Below are positions 24,981-32,933 of a stretch of 37,512 bases of DNA, one piece after another. Source of the stretch: Desulfobacterales bacterium (GTDB lineage Bacteria; Desulfobacterota; Desulfobacteria; Desulfobacterales; SURF-7); assembly GCA_028277765.1 (NCBI GenBank), contig JANQFQ010000058.1, positions 1 to 37,512 of the forward strand, read 5' to 3'. The notes below the pieces were generated by a model. The model was not told the DNA's origin. It searched no databases and worked only from the letters and a program-made list of their open reading frames with translations. Position numbers and translations under genes: made by a program. Numbering within the stretch: position 1 is the first letter of the stretch; each line of letters starts with the position of its first letter.

Positions 24981-26810
24981 ATGTGTGGAATCGCTGGTTA
25001 CATAGGCAAAAAAACGCTGCTGCGATTAAACATGGATAACTGCGTCCAGCTAATGAACAGACGGGGTCCTGATTCTAACGGAATCTATACGCACAAATAC
25101 CGCGACAGTCAAAATGTCGTTCTGATACATTCCAGGCTGTCAATTATAGATCTGGATGACCGTGCCAACCAGCCTTTTAAAATTAAATCAAGAACGTTAA
25201 TCTATAATGGAGAGCTTTATAACTATATTGAACTAAAGAAAGATCTGGAAGCAAAAGGTTATACGTTTAAGACCGAAAGCGACACAGAAGTATTCCTGAA
25301 AATACTATGTGAATATGGAGAAGCTGGCCTTGACAGATGTGAGGGCATGTGGGCCCTTGCGCTTTACGATGAAACAGATGGGACATTGCTGCTTACTCGT
25401 GACCGGTTCGGCGAAAAGCCGTTATATCTATATGAAAACCAGGAAGGCCTGTACTTTGGATCTGAAATTAAATTTATTTCTGCCCTTGCTGGAATCAAGT
25501 TTGAGATAAATTTCGAACATCTCTATCGTTATATGGTGAATGGTTATAAAAGCCTGTATAAAGTTCGCCACACTTTCTTTAAAGATGTTAGAGAACTTCC
25601 TGCTTCTCATTATGCAAAATATACACCGGCAATGAGCCCTGAAGTTAAAAAGTATTGGATTCCGGAATTTAATATTGACAATAATATGACTTATGAGGAT
25701 GCTGTTGAAGGCGCGAGAACGCACCTGATAAATTCTGTAAAACTCAGGCTCAGGGCTGATGTCCCTCTGGCTTTCTGTATGAGCGGAGGTGTTGATTCAA
25801 ATGCTCTTATCAGCATAGCTAAAAATATATTTAACCATGATGTTCACGGTTTCACGGTAGTAGAAAAAGATAAACGATACGACGAGTGGGACATGGTTGA
25901 ACGGTCTGTGAAAGAACTGGGAATCAAACATACCCCGATACATGTCAACACAAACAATTTTATTTCTAATCTTAAAGCGCTAATTAATTATCATGATGCG
26001 CCGGTTTACACGATTTCTTATTATGCTCACTGGCTCTTGGTAAGAAGTATTGCTGAAAACGGATACAAAATATCAATAAGTGGAACTGCTGCGGATGAAC
26101 TGTTTACAGGCTATTATGATCATTATGCCATGTATTTGTTTGAAGTCAGGAATAACCATGATCTTTTTGAAAAGTCATTAAAAGACTGGAAGCGCCATAT
26201 AGAACCGGTCGTTAGAAATCCGGTCCTGCAGGATCCAGAAGTATTTCTTAAAAACAGCGATGAAAGGTCTCATATATACCTCGATTCTGAGATATTCGAA
26301 ACTTATCTAAAAACACATTTTCATGAAAAATTCTCCGAAGATAAATATTGTGACACAATGCTTCGCAATAGAATGCTTAACGAAATTTTCCGGGAAGTAA
26401 TCCCGGTAATCCTCCATGAGGATGATCTCAATGCCATGTATTTTTCCGTGGAAAACCGTTCACCCTTTCTTGACAGAGATCTGTTTGAGTTTTGTTATTC
26501 AATCCCTGACCAGCATCTTATGGGTGACGGATTTAACAAAAAGGTCCTTCGTGATGCCATGCTGGGCATTGTGCCGGACGCCATATTGAATAACCGGCAA
26601 AAAATCGGTTTTAACGCATCCATATATTCATTTATGGATGTAAGGAATGCTGAAGTCAGGGATTATCTGCTTGATGAAAGTCCTGTTTTTGAACATATTC
26701 ATAAAAATAAAATTGAAACTTTAATTTCGGAGCTTAAGGCTTCAAATAGTACCAGTAAGTTTTTATTTAACTTCCTTTGCTCAAAAATTTTCCTGGAAGA
26801 ATTTTTATAA
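24981..26810 (+). CDS. AsnB-type glutamine-dependent amidotransferase (asparagine synthase family)
   Basis: The 609-residue protein has an N-terminal class II glutaminase domain with nucleophile Cys2 (MCGIAGYIG) and an ATP-pyrophosphatase synthetase domain with the PP-loop SGGVDS (268-273). Start at 24981 is fixed by the need for Cys2. In glycan loci such proteins (WbpS-like) are thought to amidate uronic acids or related carboxylates rather than make asparagine. Spacing of 2 bases from the deacetylase and further sugar genes on both sides support that reading here. A true asparagine synthetase cannot be excluded. Confidence 0.9.
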   Translation: MCGIAGYIGKKTLLRLNMDNCVQLMNRRGPDSNGIYTHKYRDSQNVVLIHSRLSIIDLDDRANQPFKIKSRTLIYNGELYNYIELKKDLEAKGYTFKTESDTEVFLKILCEYGEAGLDRCEGMWALALYDETDGTLLLTRDRFGEKPLYLYENQEGLYFGSEIKFISALAGIKFEINFEHLYRYMVNGYKSLYKVRHTFFKDVRELPASHYAKYTPAMSPEVKKYWIPEFNIDNNMTYEDAVEGARTHLINSVKLRLRADVPLAFCMSGGVDSNALISIAKNIFNHDVHGFTVVEKDKRYDEWDMVERSVKELGIKHTPIHVNTNNFISNLKALINYHDAPVYTISYYAHWLLVRSIAENGYKISISGTAADELFTGYYDHYAMYLFEVRNNHDLFEKSLKDWKRHIEPVVRNPVLQDPEVFLKNSDERSHIYLDSEIFETYLKTHFHEKFSEDKYCDTMLRNRMLNEIFREVIPVILHEDDLNAMYFSVENRSPFLDRDLFEFCYSIPDQHLMGDGFNKKVLRDAMLGIVPDAILNNRQKIGFNASIYSFMDVRNAEVRDYLLDESPVFEHIHKNKIETLISELKASNSTSKFLFNFLCSKIFLEEFL

Positions 26811-26855
26811 TAGATATCTTTTTCTTTTGATGAACTAAAGATAAGGAGCGATAAA

Positions 26856-27737
26856 ATGGGTGAAAAAGAAGCGGTTTTTCCATGTGATTTGTGCGGATGT
26901 GAAGATGCCGTTGAGGTTCCTTTCGTCCGCGACTATACAGGGGGGCAGCTTTACCACATATGCATGAACTGCGGATTAATATACACAAAAAAAAGACGCT
27001 CATATAAAGAAGTCGCTGATTGCTGGAGCAATGAGCTTTATGGCGATCCATCGGTTCTGCTGCCGTCCAGTTATTCCGCGCTCAATCCTCATGTCAAGGC
27101 CAGGCAGACATATGTTGTGGAATTCACCAACAACCATCTTTCTCTGGAAGATAAAAAACTGTGCGACATAGGTGCCGGAGAGGGTCAGTTTATTCAATAT
27201 GCCCACATGCTGGGTGCAGAGGTATTCGGAGTCGAACCATCAGACAAGAATAATATTACAATCAAAGAAAAGGGCTTTAACAGTTTTAACGGCACGTCAG
27301 AGGATTTTGCAAGCCATGTCCGTTCTGCTGATGAAACGATAGCGTTTGATATTGTTACCATAATGTGGACACTGGAATGCTCACAATCGCCTGCAAAAGT
27401 ATTAAAGACGTCTTATGATATTTTAAATCAAGGAGGATATATTGTAATCGCAACCGGCAGCAGAATACTTGTTCCGTTTAAAAAACCACTTCATAAATTT
27501 CTCAGCACAAATCCTTTAGATACTCATCCTGTCCATTTCAGCTATAATACGCTTAATGGTATGCTCGCTTCAAACGGTTTTGAAATAGAATATGAAAATC
27601 CATGGATAGAAAATGACATATTATGCGTCGCAGCCCGTAAAACAGGAAAAAAAGATATTCCTTGGGAAAAAGATGATTATCTTAAAGTTGCTGACTTCTT
27701 TGAAAGGTGGCACAGGGACAGCCTTTACTATAGATAA
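26856..27737 (+). CDS. Class I SAM-dependent methyltransferase with N-terminal zinc ribbon
   Basis: The 293-residue protein has a four-cysteine ribbon (Cys10, Cys13, Cys36, Cys39; CDLC...CMNC) and then a Rossmann SAM domain beginning at LCDIGAGEG (102-110), with EVFGVEPSD as the acidic ribose-binding end. This build is known from sugar C-methyltransferases and related glycan enzymes. GGAG in GATAAGGAGCG lies upstream of the ATG. It directly precedes the amidotransferase-HisHF module, so it probably decorates the same glycan. The methylated atom is unknown. Confidence 0.85.
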   Translation: MGEKEAVFPCDLCGCEDAVEVPFVRDYTGGQLYHICMNCGLIYTKKRRSYKEVADCWSNELYGDPSVLLPSSYSALNPHVKARQTYVVEFTNNHLSLEDKKLCDIGAGEGQFIQYAHMLGAEVFGVEPSDKNNITIKEKGFNSFNGTSEDFASHVRSADETIAFDIVTIMWTLECSQSPAKVLKTSYDILNQGGYIVIATGSRILVPFKKPLHKFLSTNPLDTHPVHFSYNTLNGMLASNGFEIEYENPWIENDILCVAARKTGKKDIPWEKDDYLKVADFFERWHRDSLYYR

Positions 27738-27767
27738 ATAATATTAACCTTAAATTTGATTGGGCTT

Positions 27768-28883
27768 ATGAAAATATTATATTGCAAAAAATGTCTTATG
27801 CCGAATTCAAGGCCGAGAATAGAATTTGACGATAATCAGATCTGTAACGCGTGCAGGCATTCGGATGATAAATACTTGAATATTGATTGGAAAAAGCGGA
27901 AAGAAGAGTTTTTACAGCTTATTGAACCGTTCAGATCAAACAATGGCTCTTGGGACTGTATTGTACCATGGAGTGGGGGAAAGGACAGCAGTTCTATTGC
28001 TCATAAACTGAAATTCAAGTTCGGCATGAATCCGCTTCTGGTAACATTTTCTCCACAACTTCCCACGGAGATTGGAAACCTGAACAGGGAAGAAATGATA
28101 CAAGCCGGGTTTGATCATATTTTTTTTCGACCAAATCAAAAAATACACCGCCATTTATCCCGAAGGTTTTTTATTGAACGGGGAAATCAAAAAATTGCAT
28201 GGGATGCGGGCGTAAACACCATACCCATTCAAGTCGCATTAAAATTTCAAATCCCCCTTATCTTTTACGCCGAACATGGAGAAAGCGAATACGGCGGCAG
28301 AGTTTTAGATGAAACATCCGGTAAAATGAGAAATTTTACTGAAGTTTTGGAGCACCAGATCGGTGATGATCCCAGGAACTGGGTTGATGATGTGGTTACA
28401 TTTACCGATCTGTCTCCTTATATCTACCCGGACATTAATGACATCAGCAAGGCTGGCGTGACCGCTTTTTATTTTAGTTATTTTTTTAAATGGAGCATGC
28501 TTGAAAATTATGAATATATTAAGTCGAAGATTAATTTCCACACCCACCCAGGCGGACGAACCTTGGGTACAATAACAAATTTTGACAGCCTGGATGACAA
28601 GTCTGATAATCTTTATTACTATATGCAGTTCATTAAATTCGGATTTGGAAGAGCGATCAGGGATATTTCACGAACAATCCAAAACAATCAGATGACACGG
28701 GAAAAAGGATTTGAACTGGCAATAAAATATGACGGCGAGTATCCTGATGAATATCTTGATGATATGCTGGATTATTTATCACTCGGTATTGATGAATTTA
28801 ATGACATCATCGATAAACACAGAAATCCGGAAATATGGAAAAAAGAGAATGATGAGTGGATGCTTAGATACCCTCTGGAATAA
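27768..28883 (+). CDS. N-acetyl sugar amidotransferase (PseA/WbpG-type)
   Basis: From the ATG at 27768 the protein has 371 residues. An N-terminal zinc site is formed by Cys6, Cys9, Cys26 and Cys29 (YCKKCLMP ... ICNACR), followed by an ATP-pyrophosphatase PP-loop SGGKDS (69-74). This is the layout of PseA/LegA/WbpG enzymes, which turn an N-acetyl group of a sugar into an acetamidino group using ammonia. The frame continues upstream to a TTG at 27756, but MKILYCKKC is the family N-terminus. It lies 6 bases before hisH and then hisF; in the P. aeruginosa wbp locus the same trio supplies ammonia to WbpG. An acetamidino sugar is therefore the likely product. Confidence 0.9.
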   Translation: MKILYCKKCLMPNSRPRIEFDDNQICNACRHSDDKYLNIDWKKRKEEFLQLIEPFRSNNGSWDCIVPWSGGKDSSSIAHKLKFKFGMNPLLVTFSPQLPTEIGNLNREEMIQAGFDHIFFRPNQKIHRHLSRRFFIERGNQKIAWDAGVNTIPIQVALKFQIPLIFYAEHGESEYGGRVLDETSGKMRNFTEVLEHQIGDDPRNWVDDVVTFTDLSPYIYPDINDISKAGVTAFYFSYFFKWSMLENYEYIKSKINFHTHPGGRTLGTITNFDSLDDKSDNLYYYMQFIKFGFGRAIRDISRTIQNNQMTREKGFELAIKYDGEYPDEYLDDMLDYLSLGIDEFNDIIDKHRNPEIWKKENDEWMLRYPLE

Positions 28884-28889
28884 TATATT

Positions 28890-29507
28890 ATGATAATTGG
28901 TATTATCGATTTTGGCCTTGGCAACCTTTATTCTGTGGCCGGTGCAGTAGAAAAACTGAATCATACCGCACTGATATCATCCCGCGCTGATGAACTGGAA
29001 AAATCAGACAAATTAATTTTACCAGGTGTAGGCGCTTTTGCTGATGGGATGAAAAATCTTAACGAACTTGGCCTTGCCGCTCCCCTGTCTGAGCTGGTTT
29101 TATCTAAAAAAAAACCGATTATAGGCATCTGCCTTGGCTTCCAGTTAATGGCAGAAGAAAGCTATGAATTTGGTAAAACAAAAGGGCTTGGATGGATCCC
29201 GGCTTCTGTTATAAAACTTGAACCTGATGAAATGGAAATTAGAGTGCCGCATGTTGGATGGAATGATATGCTTCAGGTCAACACTGATAAGCTTTTCCAA
29301 GATATACCCAAAGACGCCCTTTTTTATTATACACACAGTTTTCATGTCGATTGCCGGGATATTGTCTGTACAATAGGTACATGTGATTATGGCGGGACAT
29401 TCACATCTGTTTTTCATGATGACAATATTTACGGCACCCAGTTCCATCCTGAAAAAAGCCAGCTTAATGGTTTAAACTTATTAAAAAATTTTATTGAGAA
29501 ATGCTAA
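28890..29507 (+). CDS. hisH: HisH-like glutaminase of the glycan amidination module
   Basis: The 205-residue class I glutaminase has the complete catalytic triad, Cys81 (GICLGFQLM), His186 and Glu188 (TQFHPEKS). It therefore should release ammonia from glutamine as in imidazole glycerol phosphate synthase. No other histidine gene is nearby. It sits between an N-acetyl sugar amidotransferase and an atypical HisF, so it most likely feeds sugar amidination rather than histidine synthesis (inference from context, known in wbp-type loci). Its end overlaps the hisF start by 7 bases, implying a stoichiometric pair. Confidence 0.9.
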   Translation: MIIGIIDFGLGNLYSVAGAVEKLNHTALISSRADELEKSDKLILPGVGAFADGMKNLNELGLAAPLSELVLSKKKPIIGICLGFQLMAEESYEFGKTKGLGWIPASVIKLEPDEMEIRVPHVGWNDMLQVNTDKLFQDIPKDALFYYTHSFHVDCRDIVCTIGTCDYGGTFTSVFHDDNIYGTQFHPEKSQLNGLNLLKNFIEKC

Positions 29508-30247
29508 GAAACCGATTAATAACCGTTCTTACCTTTAATGACGGCGTTCTATTCCGTACAAAGCATTTTGATCCTGATTACAGGTATACTCACAACTTTG
29601 TTGACGCATGGTCTACAGATGAAATCGTAGCACTCGATATTACAAGACCTGGAGAAGGTAATAGAGATACTTTTCTAACAATCGTGCGACAGTTGGCAAG
29701 CAAATGTTTTGTTCCTCTTGCCGCTGGCGGCGGCATAAAAAATGCCGATAATATAAAAGAATTGTTAAACAATGGCGCAGACAAAATTATCATAAATACT
29801 GAAGCTGTAAAGAATCCGGGCATAATCACAAAAGCCGCGACACTATTCGGAACACAATGCGTTGTTGTGTCCATTGACGCGAAAAAATATGATGATCAGG
29901 ATTATGAAGTTTTTATTGAATACGGCAAAAAACCATCTGGACTTGATCCGGCAGAATGGGCAGAAAAAGCTCAAGATCTTGGCGCCGGCGAAATAATGAT
30001 AACCTCAATTAACCGCGATGGATCTTTGGAAGGATACGATAACGAACTAAATCGAATGGTATCAGAAGCGGTGGATATACCTGTCCTTGTCTGTGGCGGA
30101 GCAGGAAAATGGCAGGATTTTGTTGATGGTGTTGAGCTGGGTAAAGCTTCAGCTGTCTGCACAACAAACATTTACCATTTTACCGAAACCAGTATAAACA
30201 GTGCAAAAAAATATATGCACGAAGCTGGTATAAACGTGAGGTTATAG
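29501..30247 (+). CDS. hisF: HisF-like (beta/alpha)8 partner lacking the catalytic Asp11
   Basis: The 248-residue protein is colinear with imidazole glycerol phosphate synthase cyclase HisF: PLAAGGGI, GADKIIINTEAV, VVSIDAK, GEIMITSINRDGSLEGYD, VCGGAGKW. Compared from memory with T. maritima HisF, the ammonia-gate residues Arg5, Glu46, Lys99 and Glu167 are kept (Arg5, Glu41, Lys95, Glu164 here). The catalytic Asp11 is Thr11, Lys19 is Arg and Cys9 is Val. The substrate-loop GDPVE motif is replaced by THNFVDAWS. The second acid Asp130 remains (Asp126). I infer it no longer cyclises PRFAR but channels ammonia from HisH to the sugar amidotransferase. Confidence 0.88.
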   Translation: MLRNRLITVLTFNDGVLFRTKHFDPDYRYTHNFVDAWSTDEIVALDITRPGEGNRDTFLTIVRQLASKCFVPLAAGGGIKNADNIKELLNNGADKIIINTEAVKNPGIITKAATLFGTQCVVVSIDAKKYDDQDYEVFIEYGKKPSGLDPAEWAEKAQDLGAGEIMITSINRDGSLEGYDNELNRMVSEAVDIPVLVCGGAGKWQDFVDGVELGKASAVCTTNIYHFTETSINSAKKYMHEAGINVRL

Positions 30248-30267
30248 TAAAATTCAGCGGGGTTTTT

Positions 30268-31368
30268 ATGAACGACAATTCTTATAATTGGTATCGGAAT
30301 ATTCCGTTTACTGGAGAAATAAACCAGGAGATATGGTACCTGCAACATAACGGGCAGAATTTGAAATATATGGTAGATGTTAAATGCGGAAAAGAAATTG
30401 ATATCGCATCTATTAAAGCTAAAGTTTCATACCTGTCAGAGATTGAAAATGTAAAAAAATATAAAACATATTTTGAAAAATGTAATGATTTTATAGATAT
30501 GTTGAACTGCCCTGTATGCGGTGCGGACATTGAACAGGCATCACCGGTCCTAAATCTTTGGGAAAGCACTTATTACAGCTGCAGTATATGCAGGCATGCT
30601 TATGCCACAAAGTTTCCAAGCGAAAAAGCCCTGGATGATTTTTATTACCAGAAAACTATGAGCGGTGATTACTATATGCAAAAAGATGAAATAAGATTGA
30701 GAATTAATGAAATATATGCACCAAAAGCAAAATGGGCGATAGATGCTTATAATAAAACTTTTGGGTGCAAACCTAAAACAATACTTGATTTTGGAACCGG
30801 ATCAGGCCATTTCCTTGACGCCTGCAGGGAAATGGGCCTTGAGCCATTTGGTATTGAAAAAAATCCCCAAATGAGAGACTGGTGTAAAGAAGTTTTCAAT
30901 ATTGATCTGGCAACTTCTGCAGATGAATTAGCCGGAGATGAATATGATATTGTATGCAGTTTCAATGTAATTGAACATTTTTTTCAGCCTCGGGATCTAA
31001 TATCGATATATAAGGATTTTATGCATCAAACCTCAATGGCTGTCATTGAAACACCTCGGTTTAACTCATTATCAACCGAAGTCCAAAGCCTGTATCCTGA
31101 CCAGGTTAGATCTATCGTCGTGCCGTATGTTCATAATCATCTTTTTACGGATGCGTCACTCGCAACACTTCTGCATTTATGCGGACTCAAACCAGGTCAT
31201 GTCTGGTACTTTGGCCAGGACACCATTGACGCTCTTCTTCAAATCTTTAATCATTGCGACGCGGGCGACAACCTTGATGTGATCAACTATATTATGCCTA
31301 AAATGCAAAAAGCCCTTGATACCCATTACTTATCAGATTTGATTCTTATAGCTGCAACCCTTTCATGA
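30268..31368 (+). CDS. SAM-dependent methyltransferase with zinc ribbon and long N-terminal region
   Basis: The 366-residue protein has about 78 residues of unassigned N-terminus, then a four-cysteine ribbon (Cys81, Cys84, Cys105, Cys108; CPVC...CSIC). A class I SAM domain starts at LDFGTGSGHFLDA (173-185) and continues with GIEKN and NVIEHF. It resembles the methyltransferase at 26856 in layout but is longer and clearly not a recent duplicate. Placed after hisF and before the flippase, it probably methylates a sugar or lipid-linked glycan. The substrate is unknown. Confidence 0.82.
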   Translation: MNDNSYNWYRNIPFTGEINQEIWYLQHNGQNLKYMVDVKCGKEIDIASIKAKVSYLSEIENVKKYKTYFEKCNDFIDMLNCPVCGADIEQASPVLNLWESTYYSCSICRHAYATKFPSEKALDDFYYQKTMSGDYYMQKDEIRLRINEIYAPKAKWAIDAYNKTFGCKPKTILDFGTGSGHFLDACREMGLEPFGIEKNPQMRDWCKEVFNIDLATSADELAGDEYDIVCSFNVIEHFFQPRDLISIYKDFMHQTSMAVIETPRFNSLSTEVQSLYPDQVRSIVVPYVHNHLFTDASLATLLHLCGLKPGHVWYFGQDTIDALLQIFNHCDAGDNLDVINYIMPKMQKALDTHYLSDLILIAATLS

Positions 31369-31456
31369 TAATTCCATTATCGCCGATCATCTGTTATATG
31401 CCTTGGTTTTAAAATACGCCTGATTATCCTTTTACAGGCGATACTGTTTTCATCTT
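31369..31456 (+). other. Intergenic spacer with a weak hairpin before wzx
   Basis: The 88-bp gap is one of the larger gaps within the operon. It contains CGCCTG (31417-31422) and CAGGCG (31435-31440), an inverted repeat with a 12-base loop but without a following T-run. It could be a processing site or weak attenuator; no promoter is obvious. Confidence 0.35.
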
Positions 31457-32932
31457 ATGTCAAATCAGCTATTGAAACTTTCCTGGCGTGCGATTGTATA
31501 TGCGATCTCCGATTTTATTCAAAAGGGACTTGCCTTTATACTTATTCCGCTTTACACGATTTACTTGGTGCCTTCTGATTATGGAATCCTCAACATCACT
31601 TCCGCGGCAACCGGTATTTTATGTATTTTCTTTCTTCAATCTTTTGAAGGTGCATTTACCCGCTTTTACTATGACTTTGATTCAAATAAAGAATTAAAAG
31701 AATATTTTGGATCCACATGGCTTTTTTTATTAATATACTCAATAATACTATGTTTAATTCTGGATCAGATCGGAACCAGAACAAATTGTTTTGGTTTTCG
31801 TTCTGTTCCATACAATCCGTACATAAGAATAGCTGTCTGGACCGCAGTTATCGGGAATATCACTTTACTGCTGCCGAAAACGCTTTTTCTGGTTAGAGAG
31901 AACATCTGGAAATTCTGTTCACTCAATTTATCTTTAACGTCTTTTACTGTTATCTTTATTGTATATTTTGTCGTTTATAAGCATGAAGGCGCGCTTGGAT
32001 GCATAAAAGGGCCTTTTGTTGCGGGTATCATTGTCGGCTTACCTGCCTTATGGGTTATATTCAATAATATCCGTTTTTGTGTTAACTATTCTCACATTAA
32101 AAAAACTTTAATCTTTGCTTTGCCGTTACTCCCGCATCTTCTGTCCCTGTGGGCGCTAAACCTGTCTGACCGTTTTATCCTGGAACGATATGTCAGTCTG
32201 AAGGATATCGGCATTTATGCGCTTGGGTATCAGATCGCATCCATACTTCAGGTAATCGCTTATTCTGCCACGAATGCTATAACACCGTTCTATTACAAAA
32301 CAGCTTCGAGCGCACCAAATCCGGAAAAAACGTTAAAAAAGGTCACAACATATTTCTTGTTCGCACTGGCATGGATCGGCATATGGATTAATGCATACAG
32401 CTATGAAGCAATACAATTTCTAGCGCTAAAACATCCCGCGTACGAAGCTGCGTACAAAGTGATCCCCTGGGCTCTGCTCGGTTTTTTTTCCAGAGGTTTT
32501 TATTTTATATTTTCCACGGCAATATATTATGCCAAGAGATTAAAATATCTTACGATAGTAACAATTACCGCGTCATTTCTTAATATAATACTGAACATAA
32601 TATCAATACCCTATTTTGGATACATGGCGGCAGCGGTTAATACATTTTTCGGATTTGCCTTCCAGGCGCTTGTTATCTATTTTTTCGCCCAAAAATGTTA
32701 CATGATAAAATATGAATTTAAACGAATTTGTCTTATATGTGTTTTTTTTCTGTTCGAGCTTCTAGTGACATTTTTTCTTTCTTTTCAATCTATATGTTTA
32801 AATCTTTTATTAAAAACAGCCCTGGCGTTATCCTTTCCATTTTTTTTGTATATGGCAGGTTTTTATTCTAACGAAGAGATTGATTTTTTTAAGAAATTTA
32901 TAAACAAGTACTACCCACAAAGGTTAACATAA
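31457..32932 (+). CDS. Wzx-type oligosaccharide flippase (polysaccharide biosynthesis membrane protein)
   Basis: The 491-residue protein is hydrophobic throughout, with roughly a dozen predicted transmembrane segments (for example FLLIYSIILCLILDQIG, LTSFTVIFIVYFVVY, YLTIVTITASFLNIILNII). Its N-terminal opening SWRAIVYAISDFIQKGLAFILIPL (in two stretches) is typical of Wzx/MATE-like exporters. Such proteins move undecaprenyl-linked repeat units across the inner membrane. It lies 1 base upstream of the next glycan gene. No Wzy polymerase is recognised in the window, which may cut the locus short. The name wzx is a functional guess. Confidence 0.88.
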   Translation: MSNQLLKLSWRAIVYAISDFIQKGLAFILIPLYTIYLVPSDYGILNITSAATGILCIFFLQSFEGAFTRFYYDFDSNKELKEYFGSTWLFLLIYSIILCLILDQIGTRTNCFGFRSVPYNPYIRIAVWTAVIGNITLLLPKTLFLVRENIWKFCSLNLSLTSFTVIFIVYFVVYKHEGALGCIKGPFVAGIIVGLPALWVIFNNIRFCVNYSHIKKTLIFALPLLPHLLSLWALNLSDRFILERYVSLKDIGIYALGYQIASILQVIAYSATNAITPFYYKTASSAPNPEKTLKKVTTYFLFALAWIGIWINAYSYEAIQFLALKHPAYEAAYKVIPWALLGFFSRGFYFIFSTAIYYAKRLKYLTIVTITASFLNIILNIISIPYFGYMAAAVNTFFGFAFQALVIYFFAQKCYMIKYEFKRICLICVFFLFELLVTFFLSFQSICLNLLLKTALALSFPFFLYMAGFYSNEEIDFFKKFINKYYPQRLT

Positions 32933-32933
32933 A

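Noticed and set aside
28890..30247. Histidine biosynthesis operon fragment (hisH-hisF)
   Set aside because: No other his gene is present, HisF lacks Asp11, and both genes overlap or abut a sugar amidotransferase; glycan amidination fits better.
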